64,000 nt of DNA from Nitrososphaera sp. (GTDB lineage Archaea > Thermoproteota > Nitrososphaeria > Nitrososphaerales > Nitrososphaeraceae). The position numbers and the translations under genes are program-made. The stretch covers positions 124,001 to 188,000 of the forward strand of contig JAJUFP010000005.1 in the NCBI GenBank assembly GCA_029263715.1, given 5' to 3'. The notes below the pieces were generated by a model, which had not been told where the DNA came from, made no database searches, and saw only the letters and a program-made list of their open reading frames with translations. Of this stretch, positions 23,770 to 32,692 are shown one piece after another; position 1 is the first letter of the stretch, and each line of letters opens with the position of its first letter.

Positions 23770-24738
23770 TTAAGGCTGTTTGGAGATCTGGACGTTTATG
23801 GCCTTGGCCACGGCCGACTCCAGCTCGGCTATGACCGACTGGACATCGGCAGGATCGCTTTGAAACACTGCTCCGGCAGCATAGTCATGGCCGCCTCCCT
23901 CATGCAGGTTTAGGGCCACCTGCCGGCATGAGATCCTGCCGCTGCTGCGTCTGATGCTTACCCGGCCCTTGCTGCTGTAAAACATGACCAGGTCGGAGCC
24001 GGTGGCTGCAAAAACATCTTCAGCAAACAGGCTGCTCTGCAGGTACGGCGAGGACTGGACGAAGGCCACCTTGATGTCGCCTACCGTGCGTATCTGGATG
24101 GTTGACAGCGCCTGGACCTTGGCGTCGTCCCGGAGCTTTGCATACTTTGCATAATCATCGTGCATCTCGACATCCCAGAGGATCCCCTTTGCAGATTTCC
24201 TTGCCAGTATGGAGAGCCGCTCGTAATAGTCAGGCAAGGTCTGGTAGTACTTGATAAGCTCGGTTATGGGTGTCAGGTACTGGTCCTTGGTAAAGAAATC
24301 CATTGTGTGAGCCATGCCTGCCAGTTTGGAAGCAAGGCTGTTTTCAGGCAGCAGCTTTTCGTACATCAGATCGGCAGCGCACTTGGTTCCCGACGAATCA
24401 AGAACGAGTTCTGCAAACTGCCTCACAGAGTCCATGGCTGCCTGCGACCAGGGATGATGATCAACCCACAGGATCTTCCAGCCGTTTCTCTGGGTATCGG
24501 AGAATACCTGCCTGCATGTTTCTATAAGGTCGTCGTTGAGCCCCAGATCGGCTATGATGACAAGCCCGCGTTCTTTGGAAAAGTGCGTCGCAGAATAGAT
24601 AAAGTTGGCCATCTTTTGAAAGCTCTCCTGCCCGTAGCCAAGAAAGACGGTTGCAGCCTGAGGATATCTTATCAGGCCGATGGCTGCCGAGTACAGGCCG
24701 TCAAGGTCGGATTCATGCGAGAAAATCATCACTTTCAT
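23770..24738 (-). CDS. DHH-DHHA1 family phosphoesterase
   Basis: 322 residues from ATG. Metal motifs in order: SHESDLDG near residue 8, IIADLGLND near 62, LWVDHHPW near 90, and GGGHDYAAG near 285 of the DHHA1 part that binds substrate. Related proteins are RecJ-like exonucleases, nanoRNases or cyclic-di-AMP phosphodiesterases; this one lacks extra domains. Its start overlaps the HAD gene's stop by 4 bases (ATGA), so the two phosphohydrolases are translationally coupled. Confidence 0.9.
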   Translation of the reverse strand: MKVMIFSHESDLDGLYSAAIGLIRYPQAATVFLGYGQESFQKMANFIYSATHFSKERGLVIIADLGLNDDLIETCRQVFSDTQRNGWKILWVDHHPWSQAAMDSVRQFAELVLDSSGTKCAADLMYEKLLPENSLASKLAGMAHTMDFFTKDQYLTPITELIKYYQTLPDYYERLSILARKSAKGILWDVEMHDDYAKYAKLRDDAKVQALSTIQIRTVGDIKVAFVQSSPYLQSSLFAEDVFAATGSDLVMFYSSKGRVSIRRSSGRISCRQVALNLHEGGGHDYAAGAVFQSDPADVQSVIAELESAVAKAINVQISKQP

Positions 24739-25388
24739 TTAAGAAATTCCTCCAGCATGCCCTTTAATGAAGCTGTTTTTTCTGCTATCCTGCCGGCTGG
24801 TATGACGCCGGCAAAGTCAGACCTTGTCAGCGGCGAGTTGTTCAGGGCCACAAAGCAGGATATTTTCGCGTTGTTTGCCGCGGTGACTCCAAGCGGCGCA
24901 TTTTCCACCACCACTGCATTCTGCGGTTTGAGCCCCATCCTTTGAAGGGCGGCTATAAACGCCGTCGGATCGGGTTTGCCTCTTTGGACATCGTCTGCGG
25001 TGACTATGGCCGAAAAGTTATCCAAGCCAAAGGCAGCGTCAAGTATGGTTTCAACGTCGCGTCTGCCAGATCCGCTGACCACGGCCTTGGCGCAGGGCAG
25101 ATTCTGGACCATCTCCTTTACGCCTTCAAACGGCTCAACCCTTCGAACCTGCTTGAAGAGCCGGTCCTTCTCGTCGCTTACCTTCTTTGCAAGCTCTTGA
25201 TTGGTGAAACTCTTTTGCTCAAATATCTTTAGGATTAGCTCGATGCCGCGCATTCCTTCAAGCAGGTAAAGGTCACGCTCAGTTATCCTGATGCCTGCGA
25301 TATTCTCAAATGCTGTCTTCCAGCACAGGAAATGCGTTGGCATCGAGTCGACCAAGACTCCGTCTAGGTCGAAGATGACCCCTTTCAT
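24735..25388 (-). CDS. HAD-superfamily hydrolase (beta-phosphoglucomutase/phosphatase-like)
   Basis: 217 residues from ATG. Motif I FDLDGVLVDSMP with the nucleophile Asp at about residue 7, a helical cap, motif II VVSGSGRRD, and motif III/IV GKPDPTAF and VVENAPLGVTAA. This suits a class I-capped phosphatase or phosphosugar mutase. A box about 25 nt upstream gives a leaderless start. First gene of a two-gene operon with a DHH phosphoesterase. Substrate unknown. Confidence 0.9.
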   Translation of the reverse strand: MKGVIFDLDGVLVDSMPTHFLCWKTAFENIAGIRITERDLYLLEGMRGIELILKIFEQKSFTNQELAKKVSDEKDRLFKQVRRVEPFEGVKEMVQNLPCAKAVVSGSGRRDVETILDAAFGLDNFSAIVTADDVQRGKPDPTAFIAALQRMGLKPQNAVVVENAPLGVTAANNAKISCFVALNNSPLTRSDFAGVIPAGRIAEKTASLKGMLEEFLK

Positions 25389-25864
25389 AAGAGCATGATT
25401 TCCGAATGGCTATAAATTCCGTGTTATAAGCATAAAAGTATCTATAAACGAACAACCTCCAACCTAGAAAGTATAGACAAACGTGGAATTACAAATACAA
25501 ATTCAAAATAGATTCGTTTACTTAAGAAATAGAATATTTCGGAGACGAGACCTTTTACTTATCAATTGACTGACATATGTTCATATTTTCTTCCATCACG
25601 ACATGTCCAAGGGCGTAGTTGAGATGGAGTTGTAGTCCACAAGAAAATTACTAAAATTTAGGATCTGTAACATTATTTTAGTTTCCATAGTGTATTATGA
25701 TGCTCTTGTGCACATATACTAGATTCCAGATAGATAAGCGTGTCTATTACGAATCATCTCATTTCAGTCACAACAAGAGACATTATAGGTCGATGTTTAT
25801 CTCTAAGATTGGTCGGTCTGAATCGGTTTTATCTAGCAAATTTCTTAGTAAGAAATGCCTCACA
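25389..25864. other. 476-base AT-rich intergenic region
   Basis: No convincing ORF, tRNA or repeat is seen. The base composition falls sharply from that of the flanking HAD gene. It marks the edge of the AT-rich segment that carries the ParA-HEPN operon and may be the decayed border of an acquired element, but no direct repeats or integrase remnants were found. Confidence 0.5.
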
Positions 25865-26467
25865 TTAAGTTGCGACAATCTTGAACAATGCTTTTCCAAA
25901 CTCATCTATGAAATTAACAGCCTCGTCTACCATCTTTTCATCAATAGGCCACCTCTTATTTTGATAAGTAGGATTAGAATCTGCCTCGTGGGTTATTCTA
26001 TTACGGCGTTCAACTATCAGTTCCAGTTGCCGCTTTATGTCTTCAGAAGGACGCTCCAGAATAGTGGACATTTCGGTCCATAAATTTTTATTCGAAATCA
26101 ATTTAATTGCTTCAGAGATTTTGTCCGGTTTCTGATAGCTTTTGTAACCATTCCGTTTTCTTATTTCATTTCTTAGCCATTCGTTGTTAGAAGAAATGGC
26201 GATTGATTTCACCAAAGAAATGGAAATATCATATTTTAAAAAATGGTTTGTGGGCGGACGGTTTCCAACATAAGCTTCCACCATTCCTTCTTCCACCAGC
26301 TCATGGATGAAATTATCAAGGACACTTACAGACATTACTAGCTCGGATCGAAGTATATCTGTTAGATCTAATGCAGGTGTAGTCATTTTCCGGAGAGCAG
26401 AATATAATGCTCCAAGACTACGAACGTAATTAATATTTTCTTCGAATCTGTTAAGAGCTTTGTGCAT
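25865..26467 (-). CDS. HEPN-domain protein (RiboL-PSP type), partner of ParA
   Basis: 200 residues from ATG. Helical throughout. Early motif VLDNFIHELVEEG and late motif ERRNRITHEADSN match the HEPN RiboL-PSP-like family; the Rx4H pair is R155/H160. These domains are found in RNase toxins and antiviral proteins. The gene overlaps the upstream ParA-family ATPase by 17 bases, so they are co-translated. It is AT-rich and codon use differs from the flanking housekeeping genes. No separate antitoxin is seen; the ATPase is the only partner. A conflict or toxin system is inferred. Confidence 0.72.
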   Translation of the reverse strand: MHKALNRFEENINYVRSLGALYSALRKMTTPALDLTDILRSELVMSVSVLDNFIHELVEEGMVEAYVGNRPPTNHFLKYDISISLVKSIAISSNNEWLRNEIRKRNGYKSYQKPDKISEAIKLISNKNLWTEMSTILERPSEDIKRQLELIVERRNRITHEADSNPTYQNKRWPIDEKMVDEAVNFIDEFGKALFKIVAT

Positions 26468-27497
26468 GTGTTGTCAGATTGATAATCTTGTCAGCAAATT
26501 CACTAAATATTCTGTCGAATTCCTTTTGAGATTCTAGTGTTTGCTTATAGACAACGCCTTGTTGATTCAATTGTTCTTTAGTTAGTGCATATATTGGAGT
26601 TTGATTATCTTGAGATATAGCTATTAGACTGTTAAAATCAGGAATGGTGGCTAAGGTAAAATCTTTATCCAATCCAGCGCTCCTATAAGCCGAATCCGGA
26701 AGTAGCATTTTCTTTTCAGAAAGAGCGGGAATGAGTTTTGTTGTTATTCCATCCTGAATATCTTTTATCCATTTCTGGAAAGCCTGTGCGGGATCTTTTC
26801 CCCTTGGCCTAAATTTTTGGATAACTGTACCCAGGAATTTTGGGATCCCCTGTGGATATGGATAAGATGCATCCTTCAAGATTGGTAATTGTTGCGCTTT
26901 CACGGACCATTCGCACCAGTCAGGCAAAACACGAGCCAAAGAGTCGATGGCCATCACTGAAAAATAATCAGGATTGGTGGGTACTATGAAATAATCACTA
27001 GTCATCAAAAGATTTCTGTTGGTTGAGCTTAAACTAGGATTCAAATCTGTTATTATGTAATCTGCCCTGTAGGTTTCAGCGGTCTTGTTCAGTAAATACG
27101 AAAAGGATCCTGGTAGATTTCTTAATGCAACTAGAGAGCTTGATAATTCGTGTGCTATGCCTAATGTCACATCATATTCAGATAACCTAATGTGACCTGG
27201 CAAAAGAAAGAGATTTTCTCTTACAGGTAAACACTCTACAGACTTCATAGGTTCAGGACGAGATTCAAACGCAGGCGCTAGTCCTGATGCGATATCGCGT
27301 TGACTAGATTTGTAGAGGTTCTGGAATTCATCATATCCCTTAAAGCCTAACACCATGCCTGTTAGATTGCATTGGGGGTCTGCATCAAGAAGAATAACCC
27401 TTATTCCCTTTTCAGCAAGCTTCCAACCTACATTGAATGCAGTGGTTGTTTTACTCACACCGCCTTTGTGATTAAAAAGAGCTATTTTCTTTACCAA
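26451..27497 (-). CDS. ParA-family (SIMIBI) ATPase
   Basis: 348 residues, TTG start. Deviant Walker A KGGVSKTT (K11-T18) with signature Lys, switch DADPQCNLTG near 38, and IITDLNPSLSS as Walker B. A long insertion of about 200-290 holds a KFRPRGKDP stretch. No ParB, centromere repeats or replication gene are near, which argues against plasmid partition. It is coupled to a HEPN gene by a 17-base overlap. A palindrome covers its promoter region. The ATPase may control, position or restrain the HEPN RNase; this is inference. Confidence 0.85.
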   Translation of the reverse strand: MVKKIALFNHKGGVSKTTTAFNVGWKLAEKGIRVILLDADPQCNLTGMVLGFKGYDEFQNLYKSSQRDIASGLAPAFESRPEPMKSVECLPVRENLFLLPGHIRLSEYDVTLGIAHELSSSLVALRNLPGSFSYLLNKTAETYRADYIITDLNPSLSSTNRNLLMTSDYFIVPTNPDYFSVMAIDSLARVLPDWCEWSVKAQQLPILKDASYPYPQGIPKFLGTVIQKFRPRGKDPAQAFQKWIKDIQDGITTKLIPALSEKKMLLPDSAYRSAGLDKDFTLATIPDFNSLIAISQDNQTPIYALTKEQLNQQGVVYKQTLESQKEFDRIFSEFADKIINLTTHAQSS

Positions 27498-27518
27498 TTT
27501 TCACACATACATGAACTG

Positions 27519-27534
27519 GGTTATTCTTAACCCT
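27519..27534. promoter_or_regulatory. Palindromic operator candidate before the ParA-HEPN operon
   Basis: GGGTTA-TTCT-TAACCC, perfect 6-bp arms, 22-37 bases upstream of TTG 27497. On the minus strand the middle (TTAAGAATAA) is at the TATA position for a leaderless start, so a protein bound here would exclude TBP. This suggests autorepression by one of the encoded proteins. Confidence 0.45.
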
Positions 27535-27797
27535 TATTCCGTTATTTTACCGAAAATTATTCTATTTATACCCTTACCAGCCAATTTCTTAGTGTATTGG
27601 TTTCTTTGTATGACAGCGATTATTGATTATTCCAATTTTTTCTCAGATAGAGATGTCGAAAAGTGCCTTATCCTTTAATTCATCATTTCTGCGAATCAGA
27701 ATTATACGAGCGGTGATGCGTATTTTTTCAAATTAGCCAAATGTTGAATTGCACTAAATAATATTTCAGATTGCATTTTACATAAATGAATTCCGTA
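27535..27797. other. AT-rich non-coding region between ParA and a conserved small gene
   Basis: Together with 27498-27534 this makes a 300-base gap. It holds the ParA promoter/palindrome at its left side and otherwise A/T-rich sequence with no convincing ORF or RNA gene. Confidence 0.5.
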
Positions 27798-28214
27798 TCA
27801 GCGCATCTTTTCCATCCAATCGTCGTCCCGGTAGTTCTCAGGGTTCAGCCTAAAGCCGGATGTCTGCTCTCGCGGAACATCACTTAGCTTCAAAAAGTAT
27901 TCCAGCTTTAGTTTTTTCAGCTTTTTGTTGAGCCAGAGCACGAACCGGTCTTCAAGCGTGTTGCCTTCCTGCTTGTTGATATCGGGGTGAATATCCAAAA
28001 GCTTTTCCACAAAGTCAGGGTTGAAATATAGCCGGAAGAAATCCCAGCCAAGGGACTTACCCATCGACGAGCACTCTACATTGCCTTCGGTATGGGCCCC
28101 CCATTCCAGAGTGCCGATGAATTCCATTATCTTTGGCCGTTCTTTTTCAAAATCGATACAGGAGCCGGAAACCACTATCATTGGAGCTCTTTCGGCAAAT
28201 CTACGGTGCACCAA
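27798..28214 (-). CDS. Conserved hypothetical protein, paralog of 57716-58057
   Basis: 138 residues if TTG 28214 is used; GTG 28211 or ATG 28181 are possible. An A/T box 25 nt before 28214 favours the longest form. The core is shared with the protein at 57716: GWDFFRLYFNPDFVEKL then LEDRFVLWLNKKLKK here, against GWSFAKLFLSGQFVEKL and FEDKFIGWLGQQLKN there. No metal or catalytic motif is recognised. Soluble, charged, C-terminal tail specific to this copy. It appears to be a thaumarchaeal family of unknown role. Confidence 0.7.
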   Translation of the reverse strand: MVHRRFAERAPMIVVSGSCIDFEKERPKIMEFIGTLEWGAHTEGNVECSSMGKSLGWDFFRLYFNPDFVEKLLDIHPDINKQEGNTLEDRFVLWLNKKLKKLKLEYFLKLSDVPREQTSGFRLNPENYRDDDWMEKMR

Positions 28215-28257
28215 GTCTAATTATAAGACAAATTATGGATATTTAAGTAAATTGCCA

Positions 28258-29880
28258 CTACAGGTAGCGTCTCAACGTTTCTGTCACACGCTGAACCCCC
28301 AGATCCAGGAAATAGTTTCCGATCCTGGGTCCCCTGTCGGAATTTAGGAACATCCTGTACAGCAGGGTGAACAGCTCCTTTGGATCCATCCCATTGTTTC
28401 TGGCGGTATCAAACACCTTGGATTGCAGGTTCTTTGCATTTTCCGGGTTTTCAGGTATGTTTTCAAACGCTTTCAGAACCTCGATTAGATCCAACACTGC
28501 TTTTTTCTGGTTCTCTGAAAGCTGGACCTCGAACCTTTCCTCGGTGGTGGTAAAGTCGTCGGCCCAGTTGGCGGCCAGCCTTATCTTTTGCATGATGCTG
28601 TCAGTCTTGTCCTTGACCATGCCGTATTTGACGAGACGTGCAAAGACCTTTTCGTATTTGTCCTGACTGTCAGGGTATATGGAGGCCTGCTGCGCCAGGA
28701 ACCGGTACAGCGCGTGGGGGCTTGGCTGCTTTGGCGGCTGCAGCTTGTTGATGTATTCGTAAATGCCCTTGATCTTGGTCAGCTTGGCCTGATTATCCTC
28801 CTTTATCTTGCCAAAGTACAGGTCTTCATAATAGTCGTATTCGTCCATCAGTGCCGGCACGTCGTCTATGCCGACATGTCTGGTGCCGGTGATACGCTTG
28901 AAAAGCAAGAGGAGTATCGATTCTGGAGTCCCGTACTTTAGCCACATCTGCGGCGTCAGCACGTTTCCAGCCGACTTGCTGATCTTTTTGCCGGATTTGT
29001 CAAGAAACATCTCGTACTTGACATGCAGCGGATGCGGATGCCCGAGGATCTCGTCGCAGACCCAGTCGTTGACACGGACGGAATCCATGATATCCTTGCC
29101 GTAGGCCTCAAAGCGGATGTCAAAGGCCTGCCAGCGGGCGGCAAACTCAACCTTCCAGGCAAGCTTGCCATCTCCTTTTGTGATGTCAGCCTCGCCTTTA
29201 TGGCCGCAGCCCTGGACCTCGGATTTGCCGATGCGGCTGCCTTTGCAGCTGTAGAGGACTTTCTTTTCTTCCGGCAGGTATTTTTCGGCTACAGCCACGT
29301 ACAGCCTGCCGCAGCTGGCGCAGACCGGAAAGTACGGCAGGACGCTGATGTATTTGTCCTGCCCCACAAATTCGGCTATCTTCTTGCCCAGCTTTTCGCT
29401 GTTTTGCAGTATGGTGTCTATTTGCTTGACCAGCTTGCCGGTCTTGTAGGCCTCCCTGCCGCTCTGGAACCGGTATTTTATGCCGGCCCGGTCAAGGCCG
29501 TCTAAAAGAAGGCTGCTCATGTGCGCGCCGTACGACGGCTGCGTTCCAAACGGATCTGGTATCTCTGAGACCGGCCGCGCGATATGACCCTTTAGCCAGT
29601 CTGGAAGGCCGGCGGGAATCTTGCGCAAGCCGTCCATGTCATCGGAATAAGCGACAAGCTCGGATTTGTAACCCATGTTCTGCAGTGCAAGGGCGATGCC
29701 ATAAGCCCTGACGGCGTCTCCCATGCTGCCGATGTGGGGTATCCCGGAGGCGCCAAGGCCGCTTTCAACTCGGATGAGGTTCAGACTTCTACCCAGCCTC
29801 TTTTCGCGCCTTATCATGGCGTCGGCAACCTTGTCCAGCCAGGTACCCTTGCCTACAACTATCTGCTCAGATTCTTCCAT
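28258..29880 (-). CDS. lysS: Lysyl-tRNA synthetase, class I
   Basis: 540 residues from ATG. The class I Rossmann signatures are visible: PHIGS in the HIGH position near 50, a zinc-knuckle insertion with CASCGRL and CGHKG, and KKISKSAGN for KMSKS near 295, then a helical anticodon-binding C-terminal part. Class I LysRS is typical of archaea. It charges tRNA-Lys. The start lies 2 bases after the Elp3 gene's stop, so the two are an operon acting on the same tRNA. Confidence 0.96.
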   Translation of the reverse strand: MEESEQIVVGKGTWLDKVADAMIRREKRLGRSLNLIRVESGLGASGIPHIGSMGDAVRAYGIALALQNMGYKSELVAYSDDMDGLRKIPAGLPDWLKGHIARPVSEIPDPFGTQPSYGAHMSSLLLDGLDRAGIKYRFQSGREAYKTGKLVKQIDTILQNSEKLGKKIAEFVGQDKYISVLPYFPVCASCGRLYVAVAEKYLPEEKKVLYSCKGSRIGKSEVQGCGHKGEADITKGDGKLAWKVEFAARWQAFDIRFEAYGKDIMDSVRVNDWVCDEILGHPHPLHVKYEMFLDKSGKKISKSAGNVLTPQMWLKYGTPESILLLLFKRITGTRHVGIDDVPALMDEYDYYEDLYFGKIKEDNQAKLTKIKGIYEYINKLQPPKQPSPHALYRFLAQQASIYPDSQDKYEKVFARLVKYGMVKDKTDSIMQKIRLAANWADDFTTTEERFEVQLSENQKKAVLDLIEVLKAFENIPENPENAKNLQSKVFDTARNNGMDPKELFTLLYRMFLNSDRGPRIGNYFLDLGVQRVTETLRRYL

Positions 29881-29882
29881 TG

Positions 29883-31469
29883 CTATATCTCCTTTGAAAC
29901 GTAGGGACCGTCTTGATGGTATCCCAGTTGTTTTTTATAGTATTGCCTTGTGCCGACCGCGCTGATGACTGCGATCTTGTCCACACCAAACTCTTCCTTG
30001 GCTATCCTTTCTGCTTCCTGCATAAGTTTCATTCCATACCCCCTGTGCTGGTACGATGACGCATCGACGTCATGTCCGACGTTGAGTGCCTGCCCGTAGA
30101 CATGAAGCTCGCGGACCACGGCCGAGTATTCAAGCTCCGGCCTGTGGGTGGACTGGATCTTCCTTAAGCGCAGAAAGCCAAGGATGGTCTGGCCGTCAAG
30201 GCTTTCAAAAGACAGGAAAGCTTCCCGGCTTGCAGAGGCAGAATAGTCTATCCTTTTGAAGACCACCTCATCTGCTTTTGGGTATTTCTTCTGCAGGCCG
30301 GCTTCGCGGCATCTTATGCAGTTGCACCTGTAGCCCTGCTCCTGCAGTCTCTGAAGCACTATCTGCCTCAAGTTGCCGCTTTTAGGTCCGGCGATGATGT
30401 CGGCTGACTCGATCTCCCGCTGAACGCGCATTATCCTGATCCAGGGCGGCACCATCTTTTTCATCTCCACTATCACGTTTACAAGATCGTCATCGGAATA
30501 TGCCTGGTACTTGCCGGTCCTGTACAGCTTGTACAGGCCGGTGTGCTCTAAAACAAGGGTTGGATAAACCTTGAGCATGTCTGGCCTGAAGGACTCGTCT
30601 TCAAAAAGCCGCCGGAAATCCTCGATGTCTTTTTCCGGAGAGGACCCTGGAAGGCCGGGCATCATGTGTGCAACTACCTTGTAGCCAGAATTTCGGGCAA
30701 CCCTAAAAGCATCGACGACATCCTGCAGCGTATGTCCCCGGTTTACCAGTCTGTAGACTCGGTCATCCAGAGACTGGACACCTATCTCAAGTCTTGTAAC
30801 CCCAAGATCCAGCAGCAGATCGATGTGCTGCTCCTTGCAGTAATCCGGCTTGGTCTCCACCGTAAAGCCAACGCACCGGTTATCAGCAACCTCGTTTGCC
30901 AAGATGGATTGCTGAAGATCTCCTGATGGAAAGCCGTTTAACGCGTCGTAGCAGGATTTTGCAAAACCCCGCTGGTAGTCTGCTGGCATGAAGGTAAATG
31001 TGCCGCCAACAATCACGATCTCGGACTTGCCGGTATCATGGCCGCGCCTTTGCAGCTGGTCGACTTTGGACCGGACCTGCATGTACGGGTCAAAGTCAAA
31101 GCTCTGTGCGGCCCTGGCTGCCGGCTCCTTGCCGGTGTAGCTTAGAGGAGTGTTGAATTCTATGCCTCCGGGGCAGTATATGCATCTTCCATGTGGGCAT
31201 TCGTAGGGTTTTGGCATGACTGCAATTACTGCCACACCCGACGCGGTCTTGGCCGGTTTGACCATCAGCAGCTTGCGGTACCTGCTTGTCTGGGGAAGGT
31301 ATCCGATGATGTGCTCGTTTTTTGGCATCGTGGCCAGACGGTACTGTGAGGAAACTTGCCGGATGATCTTGGAGACCTGCCTAGCAGACGGGCTGTGCTG
31401 ATTTATCTGCAGGGCGATGTCCTTGCAGGCCTGCTGGTAGACACTGTCCGGATCGGAAGCGGCAAGCAA
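29883..31469 (-). CDS. elp3: Elp3-type tRNA U34 carboxymethyltransferase (radical SAM + GNAT)
   Basis: 528 residues, TTG start placed about 25 nt after an A/T box. Radical SAM cluster motif CPHGRCIYC (C-x4-C-x2-C) near residue 93, GGTFTFMP near 157, then a C-terminal acetyltransferase domain with RGYGMKLMQEAERIA near 475. Archaeal Elp3 alone adds the cm5 group to wobble U34 of tRNAs, using acetyl-CoA and SAM. It precedes LysRS in an operon; tRNA-Lys(UUU) is one of its expected substrates. Confidence 0.95.
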   Translation of the reverse strand: MLAASDPDSVYQQACKDIALQINQHSPSARQVSKIIRQVSSQYRLATMPKNEHIIGYLPQTSRYRKLLMVKPAKTASGVAVIAVMPKPYECPHGRCIYCPGGIEFNTPLSYTGKEPAARAAQSFDFDPYMQVRSKVDQLQRRGHDTGKSEIVIVGGTFTFMPADYQRGFAKSCYDALNGFPSGDLQQSILANEVADNRCVGFTVETKPDYCKEQHIDLLLDLGVTRLEIGVQSLDDRVYRLVNRGHTLQDVVDAFRVARNSGYKVVAHMMPGLPGSSPEKDIEDFRRLFEDESFRPDMLKVYPTLVLEHTGLYKLYRTGKYQAYSDDDLVNVIVEMKKMVPPWIRIMRVQREIESADIIAGPKSGNLRQIVLQRLQEQGYRCNCIRCREAGLQKKYPKADEVVFKRIDYSASASREAFLSFESLDGQTILGFLRLRKIQSTHRPELEYSAVVRELHVYGQALNVGHDVDASSYQHRGYGMKLMQEAERIAKEEFGVDKIAVISAVGTRQYYKKQLGYHQDGPYVSKEI

Positions 31470-31512
31470 TATCCCTCAAAACGCGCCTTGTTCGCATATT
31501 AATTTTTGGAGC

Positions 31513-32556
31513 TTAGAGGCTTTCCTTCTTTCCATCCAGTTTTGCAACGACGCCGGCACCCTTCTCTATGCTACCGATTTGCCAGCAGTGCATCCGGTGC
31601 TTCTTGAATGTGCGCATGATCTTTTCAGCGCTTGATTTTGGAGCGATAACGCAAAAGCCAACACCCATGTTAAAGGTCCTGTACATCTCCTTGATGTCTA
31701 TGTTCCCGTCCTGCTGAATCTGCCGAAATATGCCGGTTGGGGTTGGAAGGTTGTCCAGAACATACTGAACCTTGTCGTTTAGACGCGGCAGTTTTGTAAA
31801 AGAGCCTCCAGTGATGTGGGCAAGTCCGTGCACCGGGACTTTGCCAAGCAATTCCATGACTGGCCTGACGTATATCCGGGTGGGGATCAGAAGCTCTTCT
31901 CCCACCGTCTGGACCAGGTGTTCGGCATTGTCATCCACAGAATATCTTGATAGCAGGACCTTGCGCGCCAGCGTGTATCCGTTGGAATGGATGCCGCTGC
32001 TTTCAACACCAATTATCAGGTCGCCGGGCTTGATGGCGCTTCCAAGGACAGGCCGGCCTTTTACCGTGCCAAGGACCATGCCCGCAAGATCAAAGGCATT
32101 CTCTTCTCCAGAGATGATCTCCGGTACGATGGCCGTCTCGCCTCCGACTATGGCCATCTGCGATTGCCTTGCACCATCCACAAGCCCGCTGGCTATTTCT
32201 TCTAGGAGTGCCTCGTTTGGTTGCCGCATAGCGATGTAGTCTATGAAGGCAACAGGCCGGGCGCCCACGCATATGACATCGTTGACGTTCATGGCAACGC
32301 AGTCCACGCCCACCGTGTCATAGCGGTTCATCATCTGCGCCACAAGGACTTTGGTTCCGACGCCGTCAGAATGCACCGCCAGGGTTTCTTGTCCAATCTT
32401 TACAAGCCCGGCGTAATGCCCAAAGCCTGAAAGAACCCTGCCGGCGATCGGCAGCTTGTGCGTCGCCTTGATGATATCGCCGATGCTCTTTTGCGCCGCG
32501 CGTACCTTCTTTACATCAACGCCGGCGTCCCTGTACGTCATGCGCTTTGCAGTCAA
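31513..32556 (-). CDS. purM: Phosphoribosylformylglycinamidine cyclo-ligase
   Basis: 347 residues from TTG 32556, about 23 nt after an A/T box; ATG 32541 is the alternative. PurM signatures: TYRDAGVDVKK at the start, HSDGVGTKVLVAQ, DCVAMNVNDVICVGARP, GGETAIVPE and GVESSGIHSNGYTLAR. It forms AIR from FGAM with ATP, step five of purine synthesis. purN (38.6 kb) and purB (54.4 kb) are also in the window but unlinked, so the pathway is scattered. Confidence 0.96.
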   Translation of the reverse strand: MTAKRMTYRDAGVDVKKVRAAQKSIGDIIKATHKLPIAGRVLSGFGHYAGLVKIGQETLAVHSDGVGTKVLVAQMMNRYDTVGVDCVAMNVNDVICVGARPVAFIDYIAMRQPNEALLEEIASGLVDGARQSQMAIVGGETAIVPEIISGEENAFDLAGMVLGTVKGRPVLGSAIKPGDLIIGVESSGIHSNGYTLARKVLLSRYSVDDNAEHLVQTVGEELLIPTRIYVRPVMELLGKVPVHGLAHITGGSFTKLPRLNDKVQYVLDNLPTPTGIFRQIQQDGNIDIKEMYRTFNMGVGFCVIAPKSSAEKIMRTFKKHRMHCWQIGSIEKGAGVVAKLDGKKESL

Positions 32557-32692
32557 ACAAATCGGGTAATCCAGCAGGCATTATAATTATTGCTGGCAAA
32601 GGATACTGTTCGATTAAGGGACACGGCTTCTCGCTTTCATACGTTGCTTCGTCTGGACAAATCAATATATCTGCCTGCCCTCATCATGAATC

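Noticed and set aside
24160..24945. 261-codon plus-strand ORF across the DHH and HAD genes
   Set aside because: Both opposite-strand genes have full family motifs, so this is an antisense shadow.
25865..27497. Plasmid partition locus
   Set aside because: There is a ParA but no ParB, no centromere repeats and no replication protein; the partner is a HEPN protein.
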